A stretch of 64,000 bases of DNA, from the NCBI GenBank assembly GCA_029945425.1, contig JAQSDV010000004.1, positions 248,001-312,000 on the forward strand, in the 5' to 3' direction. Position 1 is the first letter of the stretch. Every line of letters begins with the position of its first letter. The translations under genes and the position numbers were made by a program. Below are positions 21,546-31,019 of this stretch, piece after piece. The notes under the pieces are model-generated. The model was given only the letters and a program-made list of their open reading frames with translations, did no database searches and was not told the DNA's origin. The DNA comes from a bacterium. GTDB lineage: Bacteria; Pseudomonadota; Alphaproteobacteria; Micavibrionales; UBA2020.

Positions 21546-22443
21546 TTAGGTCTCAGCCCACTCAGCCGACAGCGCTTCCGCCTGCTGGAGCACGGTCTGC
21601 ACGGCAGCGTCTTGAAGATCGGGGGGATATCCGTACTTGCGCAGGATCTTTTTCACCAGCACACGCATTCTGGCCCGCGCAGCGTCGCGGTGCATCCAGT
21701 CCACGGTGACACTACCTTTGATGTTCATCACAAGTTCGTGCGCGATGACGCGAAGCTTGGGCTCACCCATGGCATCCCGCGCGCTCTCATTCTCGGCGAG
21801 GGCATCGTAAAAAGCAATTTCCTCGTCTGAGAGGCCGGTTTCTTCGCCGCGTTGGTGCGCGGTGCGAATGTCCTTAGCAAGACTGATAAGCTCTTCGAGC
21901 ACCTGGACGGTCGTGATGGCGTTCGCGTGATAGCGGGCAACAGCGGCTTCAAGGCGTTCAGAAAAGGTCTTCGACTGAACGACGTTTCGCTTGCTCTGGG
22001 AGCGTATCTCTCCATTGATGAGCTTACGGAGCGCCTCTAGTGCGAGGTTCTTCTGCTTCATTCCACGGACTTCCGCTAAGAAGTCGTCCGAGAGAATTGA
22101 AATGTCAGGGCTTTCGATACCCGCAGCCTTCATGATGTCCAAGATCTCGGTCGAGACAACGGCGCGGCTCACAATCTGCTGAATGGCCAACTCGCGCTGG
22201 GCAGGGCTCTTACCTCCGCTCTCAGTAGTTTTGATCATTGCGGAGCGGATCGCCTGAAAGAAGCCTGTTTCATCGCGGATTTCCTGCGCGGCGTCGCTGG
22301 CGCTGGCAAGGGCAAAAGCCTTGGAGAGGGCGAGAACGGCGTCGGCGTAGCGGCGGTGCGCCCGTTTCTTTTCCTCAGCCGTTTTTTGTTTCGCAGCTTC
22401 GGCCTGCTGCATCGAAAGCACCCAATCAATCGCCTGCGCCATA
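21546..22443 (-). pseudogene. hsdR: C-terminal fragment of type I restriction enzyme R subunit (HsdR)
   Basis: ALSKAFALA...FFQAIRSAM...QQIVSRAVVSTEILDIMKAAGIESPDISILSDDFLAEVRGMKQKNLALEALRKLINGEIRSQSKRNVVQSKTFSERLEAA...IRKYGYPPD-type ending; helicase/nuclease N-terminus absent. Confidence 0.85.
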
Positions 22444-22473
22444 ACGGACAACCGCGTCAGCAAGCCGCAAATC

Positions 22474-22605
22474 ATGGCGGCACTGCAAGAGGCGAGAAAC
22501 CAGCCACCGGCACCCGCCTGGGACAAGCTGAAGAAGGCCGAGCTTGCTGTTCTGGCAGAGCGTGAACTTGCCGACAAGACCTGGCTCCCCGAGCCCCTGC
22601 GATAG
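22474..22605 (+). pseudogene. Possible ParB-like C-terminal fragment
   Basis: 43-aa reading frame MAALQEARNQPPAPAWDKLKKAELAVLAERELADKTWLPEPLR*; WLPEPLR resembles C-termini of plasmid/ICE ParB-like proteins as I recall them. Confidence 0.4.
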
Positions 22606-22957
22606 GCAGGACTTGAAGCTGACGCCGGTCGCGCCCGCGATCGGCGTCATTTCTCTTCACTCATAAAGTCCACACCCGTAACGACGGCACGCATCGTGAC
22701 CGGTCAACCGTCAGGAATCGGATCGTTTCCGTGAGGGCAGCGGTTTCGGCATCCATACAGGACTCCTTGGAAAGCGTGTTCAACTTTGGCGGTCACCTAA
22801 CCGGCCCGCTTGCCTTGTCAATTACCAGAGCTTCTTGCGTTTCGGGATTCCCGAGCAGGAGCCCTCCACAAAACGGCAGAGAAGCTTGGATGACAAGCCA
22901 GCGCTGACGGGCCGGTTGGCCGGTTCCCATGTTGAACACAAACCAAGGAGAAAAAAC

Positions 22958-23068
22958 ATGGATGCCGAAGACTTCAAATTCACGGAAACGACCGAAGACC
23001 TGGTCTCTTCGATCCTCGACGATCACGAACGCGAGCTGTTCGACGACGAGTTGGAGGACATGGAATGA
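22958..23068 (+). CDS. Small highly acidic protein (36 aa)
   Basis: RBS AAGGAG 7 nt before ATG; MDAEDFKFTETTEDLVSSILDDHERELFDDELEDME*; ATGA overlap with the next ORF. Confidence 0.55.
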   Translation: MDAEDFKFTETTEDLVSSILDDHERELFDDELEDME

Positions 23069-23247
23069 GAGGCTTCATCGAAACACCCGACGCCGAGCTG
23101 ACAGAGGCACTGAGGGCTTCCAGCGATGCCCTACGCATGGCCGAGAAGCTCATCCAGGGTTACGGCCAGCCTGCCGTGGCGAACTACTTGAGGATACAGG
23201 CCGAGAGAAACCTTCAGCTTCTGAACCAGACGGTGGGCTTCCTGTGA
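23065..23247 (+). CDS. Small hypothetical protein (60 aa)
   Basis: ATGA overlap with upstream ORF and GTGA overlap with downstream ORF. Confidence 0.55.
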   Translation: MRGFIETPDAELTEALRASSDALRMAEKLIQGYGQPAVANYLRIQAERNLQLLNQTVGFL

Positions 23248-23450
23248 CGCCCACCGTCACCTATAGGACAGCGTTTCGCTGGTTTGAGATTTTCCGGTGT
23301 TCGGGGCGTGAAAGCGCGGACGCTTTCGTGCGGGCGCAGACGGGCGCGCAGGCCGTCTTCCGCTACGCCCGCAGATGTGGCGGGGAACCCGCCAGGTTTT
23401 ATGCAGTAGAAGTGGAGAGCGCGAAAATCGCCCTTGTGCGAAGTCGCTAA
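23244..23450 (+). CDS. Small Arg-rich hypothetical protein (68 aa)
   Basis: GTG start overlapping the upstream TGA; VTPTVTYRTAFRWFEIFRCSGRESADAFVRAQTGAQAVFRYARRCGGEPARFYAVEVESAKIALVRSR*. Confidence 0.5.
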   Translation: MTPTVTYRTAFRWFEIFRCSGRESADAFVRAQTGAQAVFRYARRCGGEPARFYAVEVESAKIALVRSR

Positions 23451-23594
23451 TTCGCTAAAGTTAGCTAGGATTTGACGATTTTGGACTGGGCTGTCTGCCC
23501 AACTCCTGCCCAGTGAAATCTGGCGTCGAATCATCAAATGAATTCAATATTACTTGCGAGATGCCATATATCGCGGGGATGACGCCGGGTGGCG

Positions 23595-26174
23595 TCAGTA
23601 AAGCCCGCCCAGACCCGTATTCACGCTTTCGCCGTATTCGGTCACGCCGGAGACAGGCTCAACGCTTTCGCCGGTGAACATCATGGGTTCTTCGCCGGGT
23701 TCTGTGCCGTCGATGAAGGCCTCGAAGATGCTCTTTTCATCGCCGACTTGGCTGCGTGTGCCGGTGACGGGGTTGATCTGCACCATGCGGATGCCGGGCG
23801 GTACGCGGAACGGCACGGGCGGCACATCCTTCAGCGCCTTTTCCATGAACTCCTTCACAATGGGGGCCGCCACATGGCCGCCGGTTTCTTTCGCGCCCAT
23901 GGGTTTGGGTTCGTCAAAACCGACGTAAGTGCCGACAATCAAATCAGGCGTGAAGCCGATGAACCATGCGTCCTTGGCATCGTTCGTCGTGCCGGTTTTG
24001 CCCGCGATGGGGCGGCCAAGCGATTTCAGGCTGGTCGCGGTGCCGCGCTGCACGACGCCTTCCAGCATCGACACGATCTGGTACATGTTGCGGGGGTCCG
24101 CGATATCGGTGCGGTTGTCCAGCAGCACGGGCGCGTCCTGATCGTTCCACGGCGTCATCGGGCCGCAGGTTTCGCAGGCGCGTTTGTCATGCACGAAAAT
24201 GGTCTTGCCGTGGCGGTCCTGCACGCGGTCGATCAGGGTCGGGGTGATTTTCTTGCCGCCGTTGACGAAGGTGGAATAGCCCGCAACCATGCGCAGCAGC
24301 GTGGTTTCACCCGCGCCGATCGACATCGACAGCATCGGCGGCAGGTTGTCGATCACGCCGAATTTGTTGCAGATGTCCACGATCTTGTCCATGCCGACAT
24401 AGTTGGCAAGACGGACCGTCATCAGGTTGCGCGATTTTTCGAGGCCCACGCGCATCGTGGTGGGGCCGCCGAAATCATTCGTGTAGTTCTTGGGCGCCCA
24501 GCGTTTCGTGCCGGGACCCTGGTCAAGAACGAAGGGCGCATCGAGGATCAGCGTTGCGGGCGTAAAGCCCGCTTCAAGGCCCGCGAGATACACGAAAGGT
24601 TTGAAGGCAGAACCCGGCTGGCGGATGGCCTGCGTCGCGCGGTTGAACCAGCTCATCTGGAACGAGAAGCCGCCCGCGAGCGCGAAGATACGGCCCGTAT
24701 GCGGGTCCATGACGATGAGGCCGCCCGACACGTTCGGGATCTGGCGCAGCCAGTAAACGTCGCGTTCCTTGTCTTTCTCGCCGGCATCTTCGGTGAACCA
24801 GACATCGCCGACCGCCAGCAGGTCGCTGACTTTCGCGGGCGCTTTTTCGCCCTTGCGCTTCGCCCATTTCATTTTGTTGAGCGTGATGATTGCTTCCTTG
24901 CCGTTGCGCAATCCAACGCGCGCTTCCTTCTCGCCCGTTTCAAGAACGACGGCGAGTTCGAAACTGCCGGTGCCCGCGGGCTCCGCCACTTTCAGCAAAT
25001 TGTCGTGCCAGTCTTTGGCGGTTTCGATATGCGCCAGCTTGTCGCTGTGCAACCCGTAGCGCATGTCGTAATTGATCAGCCCGTGGCGCAGCGCTTCCTC
25101 CGCCATCGACTGGTATTCGGGGATCATCGTCGAATGGGCGATCAAGCCGCCCCTCATCAGGCCGTCTTCGCCATACAGCTCCAGCAGCTTGCGGCGCACT
25201 TCTTCGGCAAAATACGGGTGGTTGACGTATTGGGTCTCTTCGCGGTTGATGGTGGTGATGGGCTTCAGTTTCGCAAGGTCAAGCTCCGCCTTGGTGATAT
25301 AGCCGTTATCCTGCATTTCGCCCAGCACGTAATTGCGGCGCTCCAGCGCGGCGTCATAGCGTTTCGCGGGGTCGTAATCGCTGGGCGCTTTGGGCAGGCC
25401 CGCAAGGAACGCCGCTTCCTCCAGCGTCAATTCGTCCAGCGGCTTGTTGAAATATTCAAGGCTGGCGGCTGCGATGCCGTAGCTGCGCGCGCCCAGATAA
25501 ATTTCGTTCAAATAGAGTTCGAGAATCTTGTTCTTGGGCAGTGCTTCCTCGATACGGAACGACAAAATGGCTTCGCGGATCTTGCGGCCGAATTTTGCGA
25601 CGACGTCGCCCTTTTCCGCCTCGACTTCATCCTTCAGCAAAAAGTTTTTCGCGACCTGCTGCGTGATGGTCGATGCGCCCTTCATGCGTTTGCCGGGGTG
25701 CAGCACGTTCTGCTTGATCGCGCGCAGGATACCGATCGGGTCGATGCCCTTATGCGTGAAGAAGTTTTTGTCTTCGGCGGAAATAAACGCGTTCACCACC
25801 AGCTTCGGCACGGAATCAACCGGCACGAAGACGCGCTTTTCAAACGCGAATTCCGCCAGCAGGCGGCCGTCGCCCGCATAGGCGCGGGTGACGATGGGCG
25901 GGTCGTATTTCGACAGCGCGCTGTAATCCGGCAGGTCGTGGCCGAAATAGAACAGGATAAAAGCGATGCCCGCGACAGCGCCCAGAATGCCGAGCAAGCC
26001 GAGCGAAACAAACAGCGTGATCAGGCGCATGAAAATGCCGCCGCCGGAGGATTTTTTCTTCTTCTCTTTTTTTTCTGCAGGCGCCGGTTCGGCCACGGGT
26101 GTTTTCGCGGCGAGCGGCTTTTTCGGCGCCGGTGCGTTGGGGTTGTTGCTCGGGTCTGCGGTGGGACCTGCCAT
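23595..26174 (-). CDS. mrcA: Penicillin-binding protein 1A
   Basis: Transglycosylase motif EDKNFFTHKGIDPIGILRA, GASTITQQVAKNFLL; transpeptidase KTGTTNDAKDAWFIGFTP. Confidence 0.96.
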   Translation of the reverse strand: MAGPTADPSNNPNAPAPKKPLAAKTPVAEPAPAEKKEKKKKSSGGGIFMRLITLFVSLGLLGILGAVAGIAFILFYFGHDLPDYSALSKYDPPIVTRAYAGDGRLLAEFAFEKRVFVPVDSVPKLVVNAFISAEDKNFFTHKGIDPIGILRAIKQNVLHPGKRMKGASTITQQVAKNFLLKDEVEAEKGDVVAKFGRKIREAILSFRIEEALPKNKILELYLNEIYLGARSYGIAAASLEYFNKPLDELTLEEAAFLAGLPKAPSDYDPAKRYDAALERRNYVLGEMQDNGYITKAELDLAKLKPITTINREETQYVNHPYFAEEVRRKLLELYGEDGLMRGGLIAHSTMIPEYQSMAEEALRHGLINYDMRYGLHSDKLAHIETAKDWHDNLLKVAEPAGTGSFELAVVLETGEKEARVGLRNGKEAIITLNKMKWAKRKGEKAPAKVSDLLAVGDVWFTEDAGEKDKERDVYWLRQIPNVSGGLIVMDPHTGRIFALAGGFSFQMSWFNRATQAIRQPGSAFKPFVYLAGLEAGFTPATLILDAPFVLDQGPGTKRWAPKNYTNDFGGPTTMRVGLEKSRNLMTVRLANYVGMDKIVDICNKFGVIDNLPPMLSMSIGAGETTLLRMVAGYSTFVNGGKKITPTLIDRVQDRHGKTIFVHDKRACETCGPMTPWNDQDAPVLLDNRTDIADPRNMYQIVSMLEGVVQRGTATSLKSLGRPIAGKTGTTNDAKDAWFIGFTPDLIVGTYVGFDEPKPMGAKETGGHVAAPIVKEFMEKALKDVPPVPFRVPPGIRMVQINPVTGTRSQVGDEKSIFEAFIDGTEPGEEPMMFTGESVEPVSGVTEYGESVNTGLGGLY

Positions 26175-26176
26175 TG

Positions 26177-26944
26177 TCAGATTTCCATTTTGATGGGGCC
26201 GGTGGCCGAGCCCTTGATGAACTGGTCGACATATTCGTTGCCGGAATGATCGATATCTTTTGCGTCGCCCTGCCAGATGATCTGGCCTTTGTGGATCATG
26301 GCGATATTGTCGGCGATCTTGCGCGCGGAGGCCATGTCGTGGGTGATCGAAAGCGTGGTCGCGCCCAGACCCTTGGACGTTTCCACGATCAGGTCGTTGA
26401 TGACGTCGGCCATGATGGGGTCGAGGCCCGTCGTGGGCTCGTCAAAGAAAATGATTTCGGGGTTCGATGCGATGGCGCGGGCGAGACCGACGCGTTTCTG
26501 CATCCCGCCCGAAAGTTCTGCGGGCAGCATGTCGGCCACGCGCGGCGCGAGGCCGACAGCGCGGAGTTTTTCAATCGCGACGACGCGCGCGTCTTCCTTG
26601 CTCACGCCCTTGCCCTGCATCAGGCCGAAGCCGACATTTTCCCAGATGGGAAGTGAATCGAATAGCGCGCCGCCCTGAAACAGCATGCCGAATTTTTTCA
26701 TCAGGTCGTCGCGCGGTTTGCCGGTGACGCCCGCGGTTTCAACGCCGTCGACCTTGATCGAGCCCTTGTCAGGATGCAGCAAGCCCAGCACGCATTTGAT
26801 CGTGACAGATTTGCCGGTGCCGGAGCCGCCGATGATGACGAGCGACTTGCCCTTTTCGATCGAGATATTCACGCCGCGCAAGACATGGTTGCGGCCGAAG
26901 GATTTGGTGACGTCTTTAAGCTCTAATTTGGGCTGTGCGCTCAT
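26177..26944 (-). CDS. mlaF: ABC transporter ATP-binding protein, Mla type
   Basis: Walker A GGSGTGKS, signature LSGGMQKRVGLARA, EPTTGLDP; next to MlaE permease. Confidence 0.9.
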   Translation of the reverse strand: MSAQPKLELKDVTKSFGRNHVLRGVNISIEKGKSLVIIGGSGTGKSVTIKCVLGLLHPDKGSIKVDGVETAGVTGKPRDDLMKKFGMLFQGGALFDSLPIWENVGFGLMQGKGVSKEDARVVAIEKLRAVGLAPRVADMLPAELSGGMQKRVGLARAIASNPEIIFFDEPTTGLDPIMADVINDLIVETSKGLGATTLSITHDMASARKIADNIAMIHKGQIIWQGDAKDIDHSGNEYVDQFIKGSATGPIKMEI

Positions 26945-26946
26945 GG

Positions 26947-27783
26947 TTATTTCCCCGCAAAGAAAAGCTGGGTGAGGAAGTAGTTGGTGATGAGGATCAG
27001 GATGGAAGAAGACACAACCGCCGTCGTCACCGCCGCGCCCACGCCCTGCGCGCCGCGCTGCGAGTTATAACCGTTATAACAGCCCATCAGCGTCACGATG
27101 AAGCCGAATGCGGATGCCTTCCACAAGCCGGACACCACGTCGTCATAGGTCAGGTATTCCCATGTCTTGTGCAGGTAATTTTCAGGCGCGAAGCCGAGCT
27201 TGTACACGCCGACCAGATACCCGCCGAACACGCCGATGACATCGGCGATCAGGACGAGGATCGGCAGCATCACCGTGCCCGCGATCAGGCGGGGTGCCAC
27301 CAGGTATTTGAAGGGGTTGGTCGACAGCGTCGTCAGCGCATCGATCTGTTCGGTCACGCGCATGGTGCCCAGTTCCGCCGCAATCGACGCACCGATGCGC
27401 CCCGCAACCATCAGGCCGGCGAGCACGGGCGCGAGTTCACGCGTGACGGACAGGACGACGACAGTCGCAACAGCGCCCTCGGCGGAGAAGCGGGAGAAAC
27501 CGGTATAGCTTTGCAGCGCGAGAACCATGCCGGTGAACAGCGCGGTCATGCCGACAACGGGCAGCGAGTAATAGCCGATATCAATCAACTGCCGCAGTAG
27601 CAGGCGCGGATAAAAGGGCGGCGTGAAGCAGTGATAAATCGCCTGCGCGGTGAAGCGCGACAAACGCCCGGCGGAGGCGAAGAAATCCAGTACTGTCGCG
27701 CCAAGCCCCTGCAGGCTGTCGAGGGGCGACCAGCCGCGTTTTGTTTCTGCCGTTTTTTCTTCTGCAATGCTCATATCAGACAC
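26947..27783 (-). CDS. mlaE: MlaE family ABC transporter permease
   Basis: GMVLALQSY...ELAPVLAGLMVAGRIGASIAAELGTMRVTEQIDAL. Confidence 0.93.
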   Translation of the reverse strand: MSDMSIAEEKTAETKRGWSPLDSLQGLGATVLDFFASAGRLSRFTAQAIYHCFTPPFYPRLLLRQLIDIGYYSLPVVGMTALFTGMVLALQSYTGFSRFSAEGAVATVVVLSVTRELAPVLAGLMVAGRIGASIAAELGTMRVTEQIDALTTLSTNPFKYLVAPRLIAGTVMLPILVLIADVIGVFGGYLVGVYKLGFAPENYLHKTWEYLTYDDVVSGLWKASAFGFIVTLMGCYNGYNSQRGAQGVGAAVTTAVVSSSILILITNYFLTQLFFAGK

Positions 27784-28897
27784 CCGTGTAATGCCGCCGG
27801 TAACGCCGCCCCAGCGACGTCAGGATTTCGTAGCCGATTGTCCCCGCCTGCGCCGCGACTTCATCGACCAGTTGATGCTGGCCGATGATTTCCGCCCAGT
27901 CGCCCTGTTCGGGCTGGGCCTTCAGCGCAGTGGTATCGACGATGATGCTGTCCATCGACACGCGGCCGATGACGGGGCATTTTTCGCCGTTGATGACGAC
28001 CATGCCGCGCCCTGTCAGGCTGCGGAGGTAACCATCAGCATATCCTACTGAAATTGTGGCGCAATGTGCAGGGGCAGACGCCGAATAACTGGCACCGTAA
28101 CCAACGGGCGATGATATGTCAATAAACCGCGTCTGGACGATGCGCGCCTTCAGCGTGACCGTGCCCTCCATCGGGTTGATGCCGCTGGAGGGATTAATTC
28201 CATAAAGTCCGCAGCCGGGGCGCGCGAGGTCGAAATGATAGTCGTCCCCCAGCAAAATCCCCGCCGAATTGGCAAAACTGAGGCGCACGGGCAGCTGCAA
28301 CGCGGATGTGAGCGCTTTGAACGCCGCCAGCTGCTGCGCGTTCATCGGGTGGCCGGGTTCATCGCCACAAGACAAATGACTCATGACATAGCGCAGGTCG
28401 ACGGGCTGTAGCATCTCCCGCGTCAGCGTGCCCGCATCCTTCGCCGACAGGCCGAGGCGGTTCATGCCGGTATCGATATGAAGTATCGCGGGCTGGCGCT
28501 TGCCGGAGGTCGTGGAGAATGCCGACCAGTACGCGAGATCCTGCAGCGAATTGAGGACAGGCACGAAACCGTTTTCAGCAAAATCTTTTGCATCGGCACC
28601 ATACGGGCCGTTGAGGACATAGATAATCGCGTCTTTCGGCAGCACGGCGCGGATGGCGATGGCTTCGTCGAAATGGGCGACGAAGAAATGGCGGCATTCC
28701 TGATCGAAAATCGCGCGCGCGACCTGTGGCGCGCCCAGACCATAGGCATCCGCCTTCACAACCGCCGCGCAATCGGCGCCCGTCTTCAGCATCTTGCGGA
28801 AGGCCAAGTAATTGCGCGCCACTTTATCGAGATGGATTTCTAGTACGGATGCCGCACCGCTATAATCACTCTGTTTCTTCGACACGGTAGTTTTCAA
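27776..28897 (-). CDS. alr: Alanine racemase
   Basis: VVKADAYGLGAPQVARA; HIDTGMNRLGL; C-terminal VGYADGYLR. Confidence 0.95.
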   Translation of the reverse strand: MKTTVSKKQSDYSGAASVLEIHLDKVARNYLAFRKMLKTGADCAAVVKADAYGLGAPQVARAIFDQECRHFFVAHFDEAIAIRAVLPKDAIIYVLNGPYGADAKDFAENGFVPVLNSLQDLAYWSAFSTTSGKRQPAILHIDTGMNRLGLSAKDAGTLTREMLQPVDLRYVMSHLSCGDEPGHPMNAQQLAAFKALTSALQLPVRLSFANSAGILLGDDYHFDLARPGCGLYGINPSSGINPMEGTVTLKARIVQTRFIDISSPVGYGASYSASAPAHCATISVGYADGYLRSLTGRGMVVINGEKCPVIGRVSMDSIIVDTTALKAQPEQGDWAEIIGQHQLVDEVAAQAGTIGYEILTSLGRRYRRHYTGV

Positions 28898-30368
28898 GGT
28901 TGGAGAAGCGCGTGAATTCGCCGTCGAATTTCAGCTTCAGCGTGCCGATCGGGCCGTGACGCTGCTTGGCGATGATGCATTCGGCGACGTTGTGGTTTTC
29001 TTCCAATCGCGCCTGCCATGCCGCGTAATCTTCGCGGAATTTTTCTTCGGACTGGTTCTGGCCGCGTTTCGGTTCTTCGCGGGAAAGGTAATATTCCTCG
29101 CGATAGACGAACATGACGACGTCGGCGTCCTGCTCGATCGATCCGGATTCACGCAAATCCGACAGCTGCGGGCGTTTGTTTTCGCGGTTTTCAACGGCGC
29201 GCGACAACTGCGACAGCGCCAGCACGGGCACTTCCAGTTCTTTCGCCAGCGCCTTCAATCCGCGCGTGATCTCGGAAATTTCCAGCACGCGGTTTTCCTG
29301 ACCGCCCTTGCCGGAGCCGGATACCAGCTGCAAATAATCGATTACGATCATGCCCAGTTTATGCTGGCGCTGCAGGCGGCGGGAACGGGTGCGGATCGCG
29401 CCGATGGTAAGCGCGGGCGTATCATCGATGAACAGCGGCGACGCAGACAATTCCTGGCTGGCATTCACGAAGCTGTGGAAATCGGTGTCCTTCACTTCGC
29501 CACGGCGGATTTTGTCGGAGGGGACGGAGGATATGTCGGCAAGAATACGCGTGGCCAGCTGTTCTGCGGACATCTCGAGAGAATAAAACGCGACAACCGC
29601 GCCTTCCTTCCCGCCGCTTTGCAAATGCGCGCGGGCGGCGTTGAAGGCCATGTTGGTCGCAAGCGCGGTCTTGCCCATCGAGGGGCGGCCGGCGAGGATG
29701 ATGAGGTCGGAGCGTTGCAGCCCGCCCATTTTTTTGTCGATGTCGATCAATCCGGTCGTGATGCCGGTGATGAGGCCTTCGCGCTGATAGGCCAGTTGCG
29801 CCTGCTGGATCGCTTTGGTCAGCGCGGTCGAAAACGCAACTGCGCCGCCCTTGAAATCACCGGCGGTCGCGAGTTCAAACAAACGCTTTTCGGTCTGTTC
29901 GATCTGCTGCGATGCGGTTTGTTCGACCGTGTGTTCATACGCCTCGTTCACCACGTCTTCGCCCAGCGTCACCAGCGCGCGGCGCAGGTGGAGTTCGTAG
30001 ACGGTGCGGCCGTAATCCTCGACGTTGACGACGGAGATGATATGCGACGCAAGGTCGGCCAGATACTGCCCGCCGCCGACCTGCGACAAATCCTGGTCTT
30101 TTTCGAAGTAGTTTTTCAGCGTGATCGGGCTGGCATCCTGACCGCGTTCGATAAAGGTCGAAATCGCCTGAAAGATGCGGCCATGGACGGGGTTGTAGAA
30201 ATGCTCCAGCCGCAGGAATTCGGATACTTTTTCCAGCGACTTGTTGTTGACCAGCAGCGCGCCCAGCAAAGCCTGCTCGACTTCCTCGTTATGCGGCATA
30301 ACGCGGAATTCCGCGTCGGTGGCGCGGGATTTGGTGATGTCGGAGAGTTTTACGGCGTCGGCTGTCAT
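28866..30368 (-). CDS. dnaB: Replicative DNA helicase
   Basis: PHNEEVEQALLGALLVNN; AGRPSMGKTALATNMAFN; FYSLEMSAEQLATRIL. Confidence 0.97.
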   Translation of the reverse strand: MTADAVKLSDITKSRATDAEFRVMPHNEEVEQALLGALLVNNKSLEKVSEFLRLEHFYNPVHGRIFQAISTFIERGQDASPITLKNYFEKDQDLSQVGGGQYLADLASHIISVVNVEDYGRTVYELHLRRALVTLGEDVVNEAYEHTVEQTASQQIEQTEKRLFELATAGDFKGGAVAFSTALTKAIQQAQLAYQREGLITGITTGLIDIDKKMGGLQRSDLIILAGRPSMGKTALATNMAFNAARAHLQSGGKEGAVVAFYSLEMSAEQLATRILADISSVPSDKIRRGEVKDTDFHSFVNASQELSASPLFIDDTPALTIGAIRTRSRRLQRQHKLGMIVIDYLQLVSGSGKGGQENRVLEISEITRGLKALAKELEVPVLALSQLSRAVENRENKRPQLSDLRESGSIEQDADVVMFVYREEYYLSREEPKRGQNQSEEKFREDYAAWQARLEENHNVAECIIAKQRHGPIGTLKLKFDGEFTRFSNLENYRVEETE

Positions 30369-30477
30369 GGTGTAAAAAATAGCAGAATGGCGGCGGCGGT
30401 GACATGATTCTCTGCCGCTTTTCGCGTAAAAATTTGTGTTAGAATTACTGAAATGAAATAAGGTTTCGAGGGGCAAA

Positions 30478-30966
30478 ATGGCCGAGACACTCCACATTCC
30501 CGAAGACGCTGACAAGGCTGGAATTTACCGCGACATCCTGCCGCAGCTGGAGGCCGTGATGGGGGCGACAACCGACATCATAGCCAATATGGCGAATGTG
30601 GCGGCGGTCCTGAAAGCCGCATTTGGTTTCCACTGGGTCGGTTTTTACCGCAGCCTGAAACCCGAAGTGTTAACACTCGGGCCGTTTCAGGGGCCGCTGG
30701 CCTGCGTCGATATCCCGTTTTCAAAGGGCGTCTGCGGCAAGGCTGCCCGCGACCGCGCGACGGTGATCGTGGCCGATGTCGACGCCTTCCCCGGCCATAT
30801 CGCCTGCAGCAGCCTGTCGAAATCCGAAATCGTCGTGCCGGGCGTGGTCGACGGGCAGACGGTTTTTGTTCTGGATGTGGACAGCGACAAACTGGCCGGT
30901 TTCGACGCGGTCGACCAGCTGTGGCTGGAAAAGATTGTGGCGGCGTTGATCAGGGCGAGCGCATAA
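30478..30966 (+). CDS. msrC: Free methionine-(R)-sulfoxide reductase (GAF domain)
   Basis: FHWVGFYRSLKPEVLTLGPFQGPLACVDIPFSKGVCGKAA...FPGHIACSSLSKSEIVVP. Confidence 0.9.
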   Translation: MAETLHIPEDADKAGIYRDILPQLEAVMGATTDIIANMANVAAVLKAAFGFHWVGFYRSLKPEVLTLGPFQGPLACVDIPFSKGVCGKAARDRATVIVADVDAFPGHIACSSLSKSEIVVPGVVDGQTVFVLDVDSDKLAGFDAVDQLWLEKIVAALIRASA

Positions 30967-30971
30967 AAAAA

Positions 30972-31003
30972 CCCGCCGGTTTTGCAACGCGGCGGGCTTC
31001 TTT
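30972..31003. terminator. Hairpin between convergent msrC and rplI
   Basis: CCCGCCG...CGGCGGG with A-tract upstream and T-rich downstream. Confidence 0.75.
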
Positions 31004-31019
31004 AAAGATTTGGCAGCGA

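Larger units (their letters stand above)
20643..23513. mobile_element. Decayed accessory/genomic island remnant
   Basis: Imperfect 20-bp direct repeats TCTACCCAGTTCCTGCCCAG (20643-20662) and TCTGCCCAACTCCTGCCCAG (23494-23513; 17/20 identical) enclose truncated NTPase, HsdR and ParB-like fragments and small ORFs. No integrase seen. Confidence 0.5.

Noticed and set aside
23589-26249. 886-aa plus-strand ORF antisense to mrcA
   Set aside because: Long antisense open frame typical of GC-rich coding DNA; the minus strand encodes an unambiguous PBP1A.
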